A stretch of DNA of 64,000 nucleotides from Actinophytocola sp050699915. GTDB taxonomy: Bacteria > Actinomycetota > Actinomycetes > Mycobacteriales > Pseudonocardiaceae. Position numbers and translations under genes: made by a program. This document shows positions 8,472-16,210 of this stretch, in pieces. Location of the stretch: positions 8,648 to 72,647 of the forward strand of contig NZ_JBOHGA010000003.1 in assembly GCF_050699915.1 (NCBI RefSeq), written 5' to 3'. The notes below the pieces were generated by a model. That model searched no databases. It was not told where the DNA came from and was given only the letters and a program-made list of their open reading frames with translations. How positions within the stretch are numbered: position 1 is the stretch's first letter; each line of letters starts with the position of its first letter.

Positions 8472-10264
8472 TGCTTGTCTCCTTCCGTAGCGGGGGCGGG
8501 CTCGTCCCCGGGCGCCGTGTCGGCGGTGTCGTCGGCCGTCGCGTCCTCGCCGGTCGCGTCCTTGGCGGTCGCGTCCTTGGCGGTCGCGTCCTTGGCCGTC
8601 GCGTCCTCGGCCGTCGCGTCCTCGGCCGTCGCGTCTTCGGGCGCGGTGTCCTCGGAGGCGGTGTCCTCGGGGCGGCGGTGTCTGCCGGTCTCGCCCTCGG
8701 CGGCTTCGACGACCAATTGTCCCTCGGCGTCCACGTCGCCCGCGCCGGTCATCGCCGACCCCAGGTCCTCCGGGGTGACGGTGGCCGGGTCGGCGTCGGC
8801 GACGAACCGGCCGCGCAGCATGACCTTGATCGAGTCGGACAGGCCGATCAGCTCGTCGAGGTCCGCGGAGACCAGCAGCACGGCGAGCCCGCGGGCGCGG
8901 GCGGAGCGGATGTGGTCCCAGATCGCGGCCTGCGCGCCGACGTCCACGCCGCGGGTCGGGTGCGAGGCGATCAGCAGCGCCGGGTCGCCGGAGAGCTCCC
9001 GGCCGACGACCAGCTTCTGCTGGTTGCCGCCCGACAGCGACGCGGCGGTCACGTCGATGCCCGGCGTGCGGACGTCGAACTGCTCGACGATCCGCTTGGT
9101 GTCGGTCCGCGCGCCGGAGACGTCGAGCAGGAACCCGTGCGAGGCGGGGCTGCGGGTCTGATGGCCGAGGATCCGGTTCGCCCACAGCGGCTCGGTGAGC
9201 AGCAGGCCGTAGCGGGTGCGGTCCTCGGGGATGTAGCCGATGCCGGCCTCGCGCCGGGCGAGCGTGCCCGCCCTGGTCAGGTCGCGACCGTCGAGCACCA
9301 CACGGCCGGCCGCGGCCTTGCGCATGCCCATGACCGTCTCGACGAGCTCGGTCTGGCCGTTGCCCTCGACACCCGCGATGCCCAACACCTCGCCGGAGCG
9401 GACCACGATGTCGAGCGAGTCGAGCAGCGTCCGGCCGTCCGGGGTGCGCAGGGTGAGGCCCTCGATCCGCAGGACCTCCTTGTCGGTGACCGTGGAGGTG
9501 CGGGTCTCCGGGCTGGGCAGCTCGCTGCCGACCATCATCTCGGCCAGCTGGCGGCTGGTCACCGTGGACGGTTCGACGGTGCCGACCGTGGTGCCGCGGC
9601 GAATGATCGTGACGGTGTCCGCGATCGACCGGACCTCGTCGAGCTTGTGGGAGATGAAGAGGAAGGTGTAGCCGTCGTCGCGCATCGTGCGCAGGGTCTC
9701 GAAGAGCTCGTCGACCTCCTGCGGTACGAGCACCGCGGTAGGCTCGTCGAGGATGACGATGCGCGCGCCGCGGTAGAGCACCTTCAGGATCTCCACCCGC
9801 TGCCGGTCGGCGACACCGAGCCGTTCGACCAGGGTCTCCGGGTCGACGTCCAGGCCGGTGGCGCCGGCGAGCTCGCGGACCCGGGATCTCGCGCGCCGGC
9901 CGATGCCGTACATCTGCTCGGCGCCGAGCACCACGTTCTCGAGCACGGTCAGGTTGTCGGCGAGCATGAAGTGCTGGTGCACCATGCCGATGCCGGCTCT
10001 GATCGCCTCGGACGGGGTCTTGAACCGCACCTGCTCGCCGTTCACCGCGATGGTGCCCTCGTCCGGGCTCTGCATCCCGTAGAGGATCTTCATCAGGGTG
10101 GACTTGCCGGCGCCGTTCTCGCCGCAGATCGCGTGCACCTCGCCGGCGCGCACGGTCAGGTGCACGTCGCTGTTGGCGACGACACCCGGGAACCGCTTGG
10201 TGATGCCGGTCAGCTCGACCGCGGGCCGGGTGCCCGGGTCGGCACGGAGATCACTGTCGGTCAT
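8468..10264 (-). CDS. Nucleoside ABC transporter, tandem ATP-binding protein with repetitive acidic tail
   Basis: The protein has 598 residues and two ABC domains in one chain, as in ribose/nucleoside importers. Domain 1 has Walker A GENGAGKST (48-56), Walker B IVILDEPTAVL and a degenerate signature (LGVADRQRVEI). Domain 2 has the altered Walker A GVEGNGQTE and an intact signature LSGGNQQK (about 406), which is the usual asymmetry of the family. Residues from about 530 on are unusual: seven near-identical 5-residue units (EDATA/KDATA) encoded by a 15-bp tandem repeat, ending in an acidic tail; this is not part of the normal fold. It is preceded, after a hairpin, by the lipoprotein gene. Confidence 0.92.
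   Translation of the reverse strand: MTDSDLRADPGTRPAVELTGITKRFPGVVANSDVHLTVRAGEVHAICGENGAGKSTLMKILYGMQSPDEGTIAVNGEQVRFKTPSEAIRAGIGMVHQHFMLADNLTVLENVVLGAEQMYGIGRRARSRVRELAGATGLDVDPETLVERLGVADRQRVEILKVLYRGARIVILDEPTAVLVPQEVDELFETLRTMRDDGYTFLFISHKLDEVRSIADTVTIIRRGTTVGTVEPSTVTSRQLAEMMVGSELPSPETRTSTVTDKEVLRIEGLTLRTPDGRTLLDSLDIVVRSGEVLGIAGVEGNGQTELVETVMGMRKAAAGRVVLDGRDLTRAGTLARREAGIGYIPEDRTRYGLLLTEPLWANRILGHQTRSPASHGFLLDVSGARTDTKRIVEQFDVRTPGIDVTAASLSGGNQQKLVVGRELSGDPALLIASHPTRGVDVGAQAAIWDHIRSARARGLAVLLVSADLDELIGLSDSIKVMLRGRFVADADPATVTPEDLGSAMTGAGDVDAEGQLVVEAAEGETGRHRRPEDTASEDTAPEDATAEDATAEDATAKDATAKDATAKDATGEDATADDTADTAPGDEPAPATEGDKQ
8538..8640 (-). repeat. 15-bp tandem repeat inside the ABC ATPase gene
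   Basis: About seven head-to-tail copies of a 15-bp unit containing GTCGCGTCC (plus strand) encode the E/K-D-A-T-A pentapeptides at the C-terminus of the ATPase. The length is a multiple of three, so copy-number changes would keep the frame. Confidence 0.85.
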
Positions 10265-10292
10265 CGAAGGGGGCCCTTCTCACGGTAAAAGA

Positions 10293-10327
10293 CCCGTGGG
10301 TGTGCGGCCCGGCCGCACACCCACGGG
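10293..10327 (-). terminator. Hairpin between bmpA-type gene and ABC ATPase gene (attenuating terminator)
   Basis: The arms 10293-10307 and 10313-10327 form a perfect 15-bp stem with a 5-nt loop. Read on the minus strand it is followed by TCTTTTA, a short U-run, so it has the form of an intrinsic terminator. It lies 15 bp after the lipoprotein stop and 28 bp before the ATPase start. Partial termination here would give more binding protein than transporter, a common arrangement for ABC importers. Confidence 0.8.
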
Positions 10328-10342
10328 CGTCACGCAGAACGG

Positions 10343-11500
10343 TCAGCTACCGGACGGGGCGTCCGAGACCGTGATCTTGCCGTCGATGATCTGCTGCTTG
10401 TACGCGTCGACCCATTCCTGGGTCTCGGCGTCGATCTTGCCGCCGGACGTGGAGTAGCCCACGCCGTCGACCTTGAGGTCGAAGACCGGAGGCAGCTTGG
10501 TGAGGTCGTTGCTGGCGACCGCGGCGATGTAGTCGTACACCGCGACGTCGACACGCTTGAGCATGGACGAGATGATCACGTCCTTGTACTCGGCCACCGT
10601 CGCCTGGTTGTACTGGTCGGAGTCCACGCCGATGGCCATCACGTTGGCCTCCTTGGCGGCGGCGAACACGCCCTTACCGGAGGCGCCCGCGGCGTGGTAG
10701 ACGACGTCGGCACCCTTGTCGATCAGGCCCTTCGCCGCGACCTGCCCCTTCGGCGCGTCGGTGAACCCGGTGAGGTCACCCGCCTCGGTGATGTAGGTGG
10801 ACTCGACCTTGGCGTCCGGCGCGACGGCCTTGACACCCTGCTCGAAACCGGCCTGGAACTTCTGGATCAGCGGGATGTTCACGCCGCCGACGAAGCCGAT
10901 CGTGCACTTCTCGCTCTTCAGCGCGGCGATCACGCCGACGAGGAACGAGCCCTCGTGCTCGGCGAAGCCGAGGAAGGTGACGTTCTTCGGGGCGCCCTCG
11001 GCGAAGCCGTCGATGACCGCGAACTTCAGGTTCGGGTACTGCTTGGCGACCTCCACGGCCGCGGTCGAGTAGGCGAAGCCCACGGCCACGATCGGGTTGC
11101 GACCCTCCTGGGCCAGCTGGCGAAGCCGAGCCTGCTTGGCGTCCTCGCTCTCCTGGTCGGTGGCGGTGAGCTCCTTGGTGTTCTCCTTCTTCACGCCCAT
11201 CTGCGAGATGGCCTCGTCGAGGCCGGCCGCAGCCGAGTCGTTGAAGGACGCGTCACCGCGGCCGCCGATGTCGAAGGCGAGCCCGACCTTGAGCTTGCTG
11301 CCGTCGACCGACGCGCCGGGGTCGGATGAGGTCGCACCGCCCTCGGCCGCCGCCGGCTTGTCCACTGTCTGGCATCCCTTGGAATCGCCAGCGTCGCCCG
11401 GTGCGTTGCTCGAAGTTCCCGAATCCTTCGCACAGCCGACCACGGACAGCACGCTGGTCAATGCGATCGCGGCGACCGCGACTCCCCGCTTGAAGCGCAA
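10343..11500 (-). CDS. BMP-family nucleoside-binding lipoprotein
   Basis: This 385-residue substrate-binding lipoprotein belongs to the BmpA/PnrA (Med) family. I start it at the TTG at 11500 because a GGGAGGAG site lies 8 nt upstream and the next residues form a signal peptide (RFKRGVAVAAIALTSVLSVVGC) with the lipidated Cys at about 23. A low-complexity linker follows, then the type-1 periplasmic binding fold beginning LKVGLAFDIGGRGDASFNDSA. The family motifs AVGFAYSTAAVEVAKQYP and VVYHAAGASGKGVF are present. It captures nucleosides outside the membrane for the ABC proteins encoded downstream. Confidence 0.92.
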   Translation of the reverse strand: MRFKRGVAVAAIALTSVLSVVGCAKDSGTSSNAPGDAGDSKGCQTVDKPAAAEGGATSSDPGASVDGSKLKVGLAFDIGGRGDASFNDSAAAGLDEAISQMGVKKENTKELTATDQESEDAKQARLRQLAQEGRNPIVAVGFAYSTAAVEVAKQYPNLKFAVIDGFAEGAPKNVTFLGFAEHEGSFLVGVIAALKSEKCTIGFVGGVNIPLIQKFQAGFEQGVKAVAPDAKVESTYITEAGDLTGFTDAPKGQVAAKGLIDKGADVVYHAAGASGKGVFAAAKEANVMAIGVDSDQYNQATVAEYKDVIISSMLKRVDVAVYDYIAAVASNDLTKLPPVFDLKVDGVGYSTSGGKIDAETQEWVDAYKQQIIDGKITVSDAPSGS

Positions 11501-11880
11501 GGCCTTTTCTCCTCCCGGCTTCTGCGCTCGGCAGACACCGAACGCAAACTTATTCGCGAGACCGTACTCTGCGGGCCGTCCGCCGCCACCGCCACGTAGA
11601 CGCGCGTGACCCAATCGTTTTCGCGCCGCGCCTGAGCGGCACGCACGGTGATCGTTCACGTGCAGCCACGTCACCGCTAGGGCCATTCGTCCCAGTCCGG
11701 AAGTCGGGGAGGTGGTCACGCCTCGTGTCGACGCCGAGTTGTCCACAACTCGGCGACCTGTCCACAGCCGCGGCCTACCCGGCCGCGCGCGTCGTCCCCC
11801 GCGGGCACGATCGAGCCATGTCCTCCCGACCCGCCACCCCGTCGTCACTCCGCCTGGTCTCGCTCCGGCGACCCGCCGTG
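11501..11880. promoter_or_regulatory. Upstream region of the nucleoside operon, with two DnaA-box-like sites
   Basis: This is a 380-bp non-coding stretch between the saccharopine-dehydrogenase-like gene and the lipoprotein gene, both on the minus strand; it must hold the promoter of the nucleoside operon. TTGTCCACA at 11739-11747 matches the actinobacterial DnaA box exactly, and CTGTCCACA at 11758-11766 differs by one base. The first is also the loop of an 8-bp inverted repeat (11733-11740 and 11747-11754). I could not pick out convincing -35/-10 elements. Confidence 0.4.
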
Positions 11881-13083
11881 TCACTCCGCCGAGGCCGGCC
11901 GCCGCTCGCGCTCGTCGGCCACCCGGAACGTCATGCCCGCCCGCCGCAGCCGCTCGATCAACGGGTTGCCCATGGCGGCCGCGGGCGTCACCTGCCCGGC
12001 GGTCTCGGGTACGTCGTCGAACGCCAGGCACAGCGCGGACTCGGCCAGCATCTTCGCGGTCTCCCCGTAGCCAGGGTCGCCGCCGGCTACCTCGGTCAGC
12101 ACCCGCCGTCCGCCGCCGTCGGCCACGAACCGCGCGCGGAACCAGGACTTGGCCCGCCGCTCCTCGCTCGGCCCGGCACCCGCGTCCATCCGCCCGAGCA
12201 GCCATCGGCGAGTCGGCGGCACCTGCGCCAGCACCATGGCCGCGCCGACCCCACCCAGGATCGCGGCGGCGGTCGGCAGCCGCCGGACCGCGAGGTAGTG
12301 GCCGTAGGAGAAGTCCGGCCCGTACCGGTCCAGCGCTCGTGCAGAGCGCAGCACCACCTGCGGGTCGATCACCGGCGCCGGCAGTACCCACGAGTCGACC
12401 ACCGGCTCGAACCGGGGCACGCCCTTGACGCCGTGCACCCGCCGGTCCGCGGGCCGGTCCTCGGCGCGGCGCCGCCGGGCGGCCGCCGAGGCCATGGCCC
12501 GCACGCGGGAGAACGCGGTGATCGCCGAGTGGTAGGTGCCGCCGGACCACGTGGCGGAGCCGGACATGTAGCACTGGACCCGGATCGGCACGTCGTCGGG
12601 CAGCTGCTGGACGGTGAAGTAGGCACCGAGGTCGGCGGGGATGGAGTCGAAGCCGCAGCAGTGCACCAGCCGGGCCCCAGTGGCGACCGCCCGCTCGTGG
12701 TGGCCGAGGTACATCCGGTCGACGAACTCGGGCTCGCCGCTGAGATCGAGGTAGTCGGTTCCCTCGTCGGCGCACGCGGCGACGAGCGGCTCGCCGTGGT
12801 GGACGTAGGGGCCGACAGTGGTGACCACGGTCCGACTCCGCACGGCGATCGCCCGCAGCGACACCGGATCGGTGACGTCGGCCCGAAGGAGTTCGAGCGA
12901 CGCGCAGGCGGGGTTGATCTCGGCGAGCCGGGACCGCAACGCCTCGAGCTTCGCCTGACTCCGACCGGCGAGCGCCCACCGGCAGCCGTTGGGCGCGTGG
13001 GACGCCAGGTACTCGGCGGTCAGCGCCCCGGTGAACCCGGTCGCGCCGAACAGCACCACATCGAACTCGCGGCCCAACGACAT
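11881..13083 (-). CDS. Saccharopine-dehydrogenase-like NAD(P)-dependent reductase
   Basis: The protein has 400 residues. The N-terminus carries a Rossmann nucleotide-binding loop GATGFTG (13-19), followed by the saccharopine dehydrogenase NADP-binding fold with GPYVHHGEPLVAACADEGTDY. Overall it resembles the mycobacterial group of membrane-associated enoyl/keto reductases (trans-acting reductases of complex lipid synthesis) rather than lysine-pathway saccharopine dehydrogenase. A hydrophobic segment near residue 270 (AAAILGGVGAAMVLAQV) suggests membrane contact. The substrate cannot be read from the sequence. It is transcribed alone, divergently from the coiled-coil gene at 13190. Confidence 0.8.
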   Translation of the reverse strand: MSLGREFDVVLFGATGFTGALTAEYLASHAPNGCRWALAGRSQAKLEALRSRLAEINPACASLELLRADVTDPVSLRAIAVRSRTVVTTVGPYVHHGEPLVAACADEGTDYLDLSGEPEFVDRMYLGHHERAVATGARLVHCCGFDSIPADLGAYFTVQQLPDDVPIRVQCYMSGSATWSGGTYHSAITAFSRVRAMASAAARRRRAEDRPADRRVHGVKGVPRFEPVVDSWVLPAPVIDPQVVLRSARALDRYGPDFSYGHYLAVRRLPTAAAILGGVGAAMVLAQVPPTRRWLLGRMDAGAGPSEERRAKSWFRARFVADGGGRRVLTEVAGGDPGYGETAKMLAESALCLAFDDVPETAGQVTPAAAMGNPLIERLRRAGMTFRVADERERRPASAE

Positions 13084-13189
13084 GCCCGAACTCCCCTCTC
13101 GCGGGCTTGTTTACCCACGGGTAGCTCGACCATACCGACCGTCCGCGACACCCCAGCCGCTCCGCCCGACCGAAGTTAGGATCCCGCGC

Positions 13190-13732
13190 ATGGCTCCCTC
13201 TGAACTGCAGCGCCAGGTCAGCCAGAACAAGAACGACATCACCGCGATCTACGACCTACTCCGCCACACCAACGAGAAGGTCGAGTCCATCCACACCCGG
13301 GTCGGATCCATCGACACCCGGGTCGGGTCCATCGACACCCGGGTCGGGTCCATCGACACCCGGGTCGGGTCCATCGACACCCGGGTCGCATCCACCGACA
13401 CCCGGGTCGGGTCCATCGACACCCGGGTCGCATCCACCGACACCCGGGTCGGGTCCATCGACACCCGGGTCGCATCCACCGACACCCGGGTCGCGTCGAT
13501 CACCGTGGCCCTCAGGCGCCACGACAACCGCTTCGACGAGATCCAGCAGACCCTGGAACTACACGGCACCCGCCTGTCCCGTCTGGACGAAACCCTCCGT
13601 GACCACGGCACCCGTCTGGCGTCCCTGGAATCGAGGTTCGACACCGTCGACGGCAGGTTCGAGACGCTCGAGGGCCAGCTGGCCGAGGTACTCATGATCC
13701 TGCGCGGACGCGGCGGCGCGGCGACCTCCTGA
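13190..13732 (+). CDS. Small coiled-coil protein built on a heptad minisatellite
   Basis: The 180-residue protein starts at ATG 13190 (MAPSELQRQV); no strong ribosome site is seen and an upstream in-frame extension overlaps the neighbouring promoter. Residues about 37-106 are ten seven-residue units of the form TRV-G/A-S-I/T-D. These are a textbook heptad repeat, flanked by further heptad-like helix (HGTRLSRLDETLRDHGTRLASLESRFDTVDGRF). It should form a parallel coiled coil; no other domain, signal peptide or membrane segment is visible. The function is unknown. The stop codon lies in a palindrome shared with the convergent gene. Confidence 0.75.
   Translation: MAPSELQRQVSQNKNDITAIYDLLRHTNEKVESIHTRVGSIDTRVGSIDTRVGSIDTRVGSIDTRVASTDTRVGSIDTRVASTDTRVGSIDTRVASTDTRVASITVALRRHDNRFDEIQQTLELHGTRLSRLDETLRDHGTRLASLESRFDTVDGRFETLEGQLAEVLMILRGRGGAATS
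13295..13498 (+). repeat. 21-bp minisatellite, ten copies
   Basis: The sequence ACCCGGGTCG recurs ten times at exact 21-bp spacing (13295, 13316, 13337 and so on to 13484). The first units are of one type (GSID) and the later ones alternate between GSID and ASTD versions, which shows higher-order duplication of a 42-bp pair. The unit codes for one heptad of the coiled coil. Confidence 0.95.
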
Positions 13733-13747
13733 GCCCGCGGGCTCAGG
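13728..13747. terminator. Palindrome spanning two convergent stop codons
   Basis: A perfect 20-bp palindrome (CCTGAGCCCG and its complement) contains the TGA of the plus gene (13730-13732) and the stop of the minus gene (13743-13745). It may act as a minimal bidirectional terminator, though the loop is too short for a strong RNA hairpin. Confidence 0.35.
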
Positions 13748-14093
13748 TCCAGAAGACGGCCAGGCCGACGTTCACGACGACCAGGCCGGCGAGGGTTGGG
13801 GGAAGCCAGTTCGGTGCCGGCACCCGCCGGATCACGTAGGTGAGCGCCAGCCCGCCGATGGCGATCAGCACGAGCAGTTTGATGCCGAGCTTGACCTGGT
13901 TGTAGTCCTGGTCGGTGAGCGGCGCCAACAGCTGCATCGCGAGCCCGGTGACCAACTGCAGCGCGGCACCGTGGAGCCAGCCCACATTCAACGGCGCACC
14001 GGCCGGCGCGCGCCGGGAGAGAAGGAACATGCCGACGAGGATCGCCATGCCGAGGAGGTGGAGAAACAGCAGCAGGAGCCGAACGAACTCCAC
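13743..14093 (-). CDS. Small four-helix membrane protein of unknown function
   Basis: The 116-residue protein has four hydrophobic segments: FVRLLLLFLHLLGMAILVGMFLL, the stretch around LQLVTGLAMQLLA, LGIKLLVLIAIGGLALTYVI and LAGLVVVNVGLAVFW. The GTG start at 14093 is preceded by AAGGAG at 8 nt. A histidine in the first helix (LHLLG) and the overall size resemble the small membrane proteins of the CopD/DUF2269-like type. I cannot assign a function. It faces the minisatellite gene tail to tail. Confidence 0.7.
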   Translation of the reverse strand: MEFVRLLLLFLHLLGMAILVGMFLLSRRAPAGAPLNVGWLHGAALQLVTGLAMQLLAPLTDQDYNQVKLGIKLLVLIAIGGLALTYVIRRVPAPNWLPPTLAGLVVVNVGLAVFWT

Positions 14094-14761
14094 GAGACGA
14101 TCTCCTTGAGTCGGCCGGACCGGGTCGGCCCGTGAGTAGCTGCAGTTCTAGCAGGTACCCGAACCCCACGGACGACGGCCAAGGTCCCGCACGACCGGGA
14201 CCAACGTCCTACTCGAGCCCGACCAACCGAGGCACCATCTGCCCAACGACGCCGCACCGGCAACCGTCCTCTCTCGACAGAGAGCGGAGGAACCTGTTGG
14301 CAAGCCACGACAAGCGCCGACGCCACACGGAAGAGACCGGCCACCAGAACCACCCGACGCCGGGCCGGACAGTCCCCCGAGCGCAGGCAAGCGCTGGCCA
14401 AGGCCTTCGCCGATCCCGAACTCCGCGGCGGCGCGCTGCCACGTCGGCCGGCACCCCGATCTGGTTGCCAACCGCCCGGCGCCGACGAGACACAGCCCGC
14501 CACCGACCCGCCGCGTCTACGCGCAGCCGACACCCTGGCCAAGACGCAAAGATCCACTCCAAACCTCGGCAAGCGCCCCTGCCGTGCATCGAACCGGCCC
14601 CCAACCCCGCGGCCGACGCAGCGACGCCCCAGTCAGATGCGAAAGATCCACTCCTGAACCCGGTGAGCACTCGGGCAACGCGTCGAACCCAACCACCCCG
14701 AACCTCGGCGTGCATCGAGCCAGCCGCACCCCAACACCGCGACGCCGACATCGGCCCCGCG
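14094..14761. repeat. 668-bp gene-free region with degenerate repeats
   Basis: There is no convincing gene between the small membrane protein and xylulokinase; the open frames here have poor codon bias and no ribosome sites. Two imperfect copies of a roughly 90-120-bp sequence occur at about 14546-14630 and 14639-14760. Both begin with AAAGATCCACTCC and share a later block with CCTCGG and GTGCATCGA followed by a C-rich stretch; the second copy has about 40 extra bases in the middle. It may be a decayed or intergenic repeat element. It also marks the end of the xyl/ebo gene block. Confidence 0.5.
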
Positions 14762-16186
14762 CTACTCGGGGCGGGAGAGGATCTTCTCCCGGGCCTCGGC
14801 GTAGCGCTCTCGCAGTCCAGGGGTCGGGTCGGCGGTCATCTGTTCCACCGAACCCAGGCGCCATCGCGGCGGGGTGTCCGTGCCGGTCAGTGCCCAGGCC
14901 GCCTGACGGGCCGCGCCGTCGGCCACGTACTCGGCCGGCTCGGGGACCAGGACCGGCCGGCCCAGCACCGTCGGTGCGATCCGGCGGACGGCGGACGACC
15001 GGGCGCCGCCGCCGATGAGGAGGACTCGGTCCACTCGGACGCCCTGGGCGACCAACGCGTCCACCGCGTCGGCGAGGCCGCAGAGCATGCCCTCCACCGC
15101 CGCTCGCGCCTGGTGGGCGGGGGCCGCGTTCGCCAGGCGTAGGCCGTGCAGGGCGCCGGTCGCCGATGGCAGGTTCGGGGTGCGCTCGCCCTCCAGGTAC
15201 GGCACCAGCACGAGGCCGTCCGCGCCGGGCGGGGCCTCCAGCGCCAGCTCGGCGAACCGGTCGTGGTCCACGCCCAGCATGTGGGCCGCCGCGTCCAGTA
15301 CGCGGGCCGCGTTGAGGGTGCAGACCAGTGGCAGGAACCGGCCGGTGGCGTCGGCGAAGCCGGCCACCAGGCCGAGCGGGTCGGCGCTCGGCTTGTCCGC
15401 CACCGCGAACGCCGTGCCGGACGTGCCGATCGACACGACGACGTCGCCCGGCTCCGCACCGACGCCGAGCGCGGCGGCCATGTTGTCTCCCGTGCCGGCA
15501 CCGAGCACCGCGCCGGGGTGGTCGGCGGCTGCGAGGTCGCCACCCACGCGGCCGGCGGTGTCGGACGGGTTCAGCACGGCCGGCAGCGCGACCGACTTGC
15601 CGAGGCCGAGCGTCAACAGGTCTTGGCGGTACGCGCCGGTCGCCGGCACGTAGTACCCGGTCCCGGAGGCGTCGCCGCGGTCGGTGGTCAACGTCGAGAC
15701 ATCGAGGTCACCGCGCAGCCGCCACGTCAGGTAGTCGTGGGGCAGGCACACGGCGGCCGTCCGCGCCACCGAGTCCGGCTCGTGCTCGGCCAGCCAACGC
15801 AGCTTGGCCACGGTGAACGACGCCACCGGGACCGAGCCGACCGCGTCCGCCCACGCCGCCGGGCCGCCGAAGTCATCGACGAGCGTCGCGGCCGCGGAAG
15901 CGGAGCGGGTGTCGTTCCACAGGAGCGCGGGGCGCACCACGTCGCCGGACGACGAGAGGCACACCATGCCGTGCTGCTGACCGGCGACCGAGACGGCCGC
16001 GACATCGTCGATGCCGCCCGCCCGCTCGATCGCCGTCCGCAGCGCGTTCCACCATGCCGCCGGATCGACCTCCGTCCCCTCGGGGTGGGCCGCCGAGCCG
16101 CTGCGCACCAGCGCACCGGACTCCGCGTCACGCACCACGACCTTGCAGGACTGTGTCGACGAGTCGACCCCGGCTACCAGCGGCAT
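14762..16186 (-). CDS. xylB: Xylulokinase
   Basis: This 474-residue FGGY-family sugar kinase phosphorylates D-xylulose to xylulose-5-phosphate. The N-terminal ATPase motif is GVDSSTQSCKVVV. AGQQHGMV and LLWNDTRS contact the sugar in xylulokinases, GTGDNMAAALG (Asp about 234, catalytic base position) is intact, and the phosphate loop is SIGTSGTAFAV. LIGGGARS closes the second ATP-binding part. Length is usual (about 480). It is the last gene of the minus-strand block, 24 bp after the TAT-signal TIM-barrel gene, while its pathway partner xylose isomerase lies at the other end of the block, 14 kb away. Confidence 0.93.
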   Translation of the reverse strand: MPLVAGVDSSTQSCKVVVRDAESGALVRSGSAAHPEGTEVDPAAWWNALRTAIERAGGIDDVAAVSVAGQQHGMVCLSSSGDVVRPALLWNDTRSASAAATLVDDFGGPAAWADAVGSVPVASFTVAKLRWLAEHEPDSVARTAAVCLPHDYLTWRLRGDLDVSTLTTDRGDASGTGYYVPATGAYRQDLLTLGLGKSVALPAVLNPSDTAGRVGGDLAAADHPGAVLGAGTGDNMAAALGVGAEPGDVVVSIGTSGTAFAVADKPSADPLGLVAGFADATGRFLPLVCTLNAARVLDAAAHMLGVDHDRFAELALEAPPGADGLVLVPYLEGERTPNLPSATGALHGLRLANAAPAHQARAAVEGMLCGLADAVDALVAQGVRVDRVLLIGGGARSSAVRRIAPTVLGRPVLVPEPAEYVADGAARQAAWALTGTDTPPRWRLGSVEQMTADPTPGLRERYAEAREKILSRPE

Positions 16187-16210
16187 GGCCCACCTCCGTC
16201 ACACGGGATG

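Noticed and set aside
10343..12979. Single 878-codon minus-strand frame covering the BMP lipoprotein gene and sequence antisense/out of frame to the saccharopine-dehydrogenase-like gene
   Set aside because: The part above 11500 reads the wrong frame of a better gene and lacks homology; a signal peptide and ribosome site at 11500 define the real start.
14132..15142. 336-codon plus-strand frame in the gene desert and over the xylB end
   Set aside because: Arg/Pro/Thr-rich with no motif and half of it antisense to xylB.
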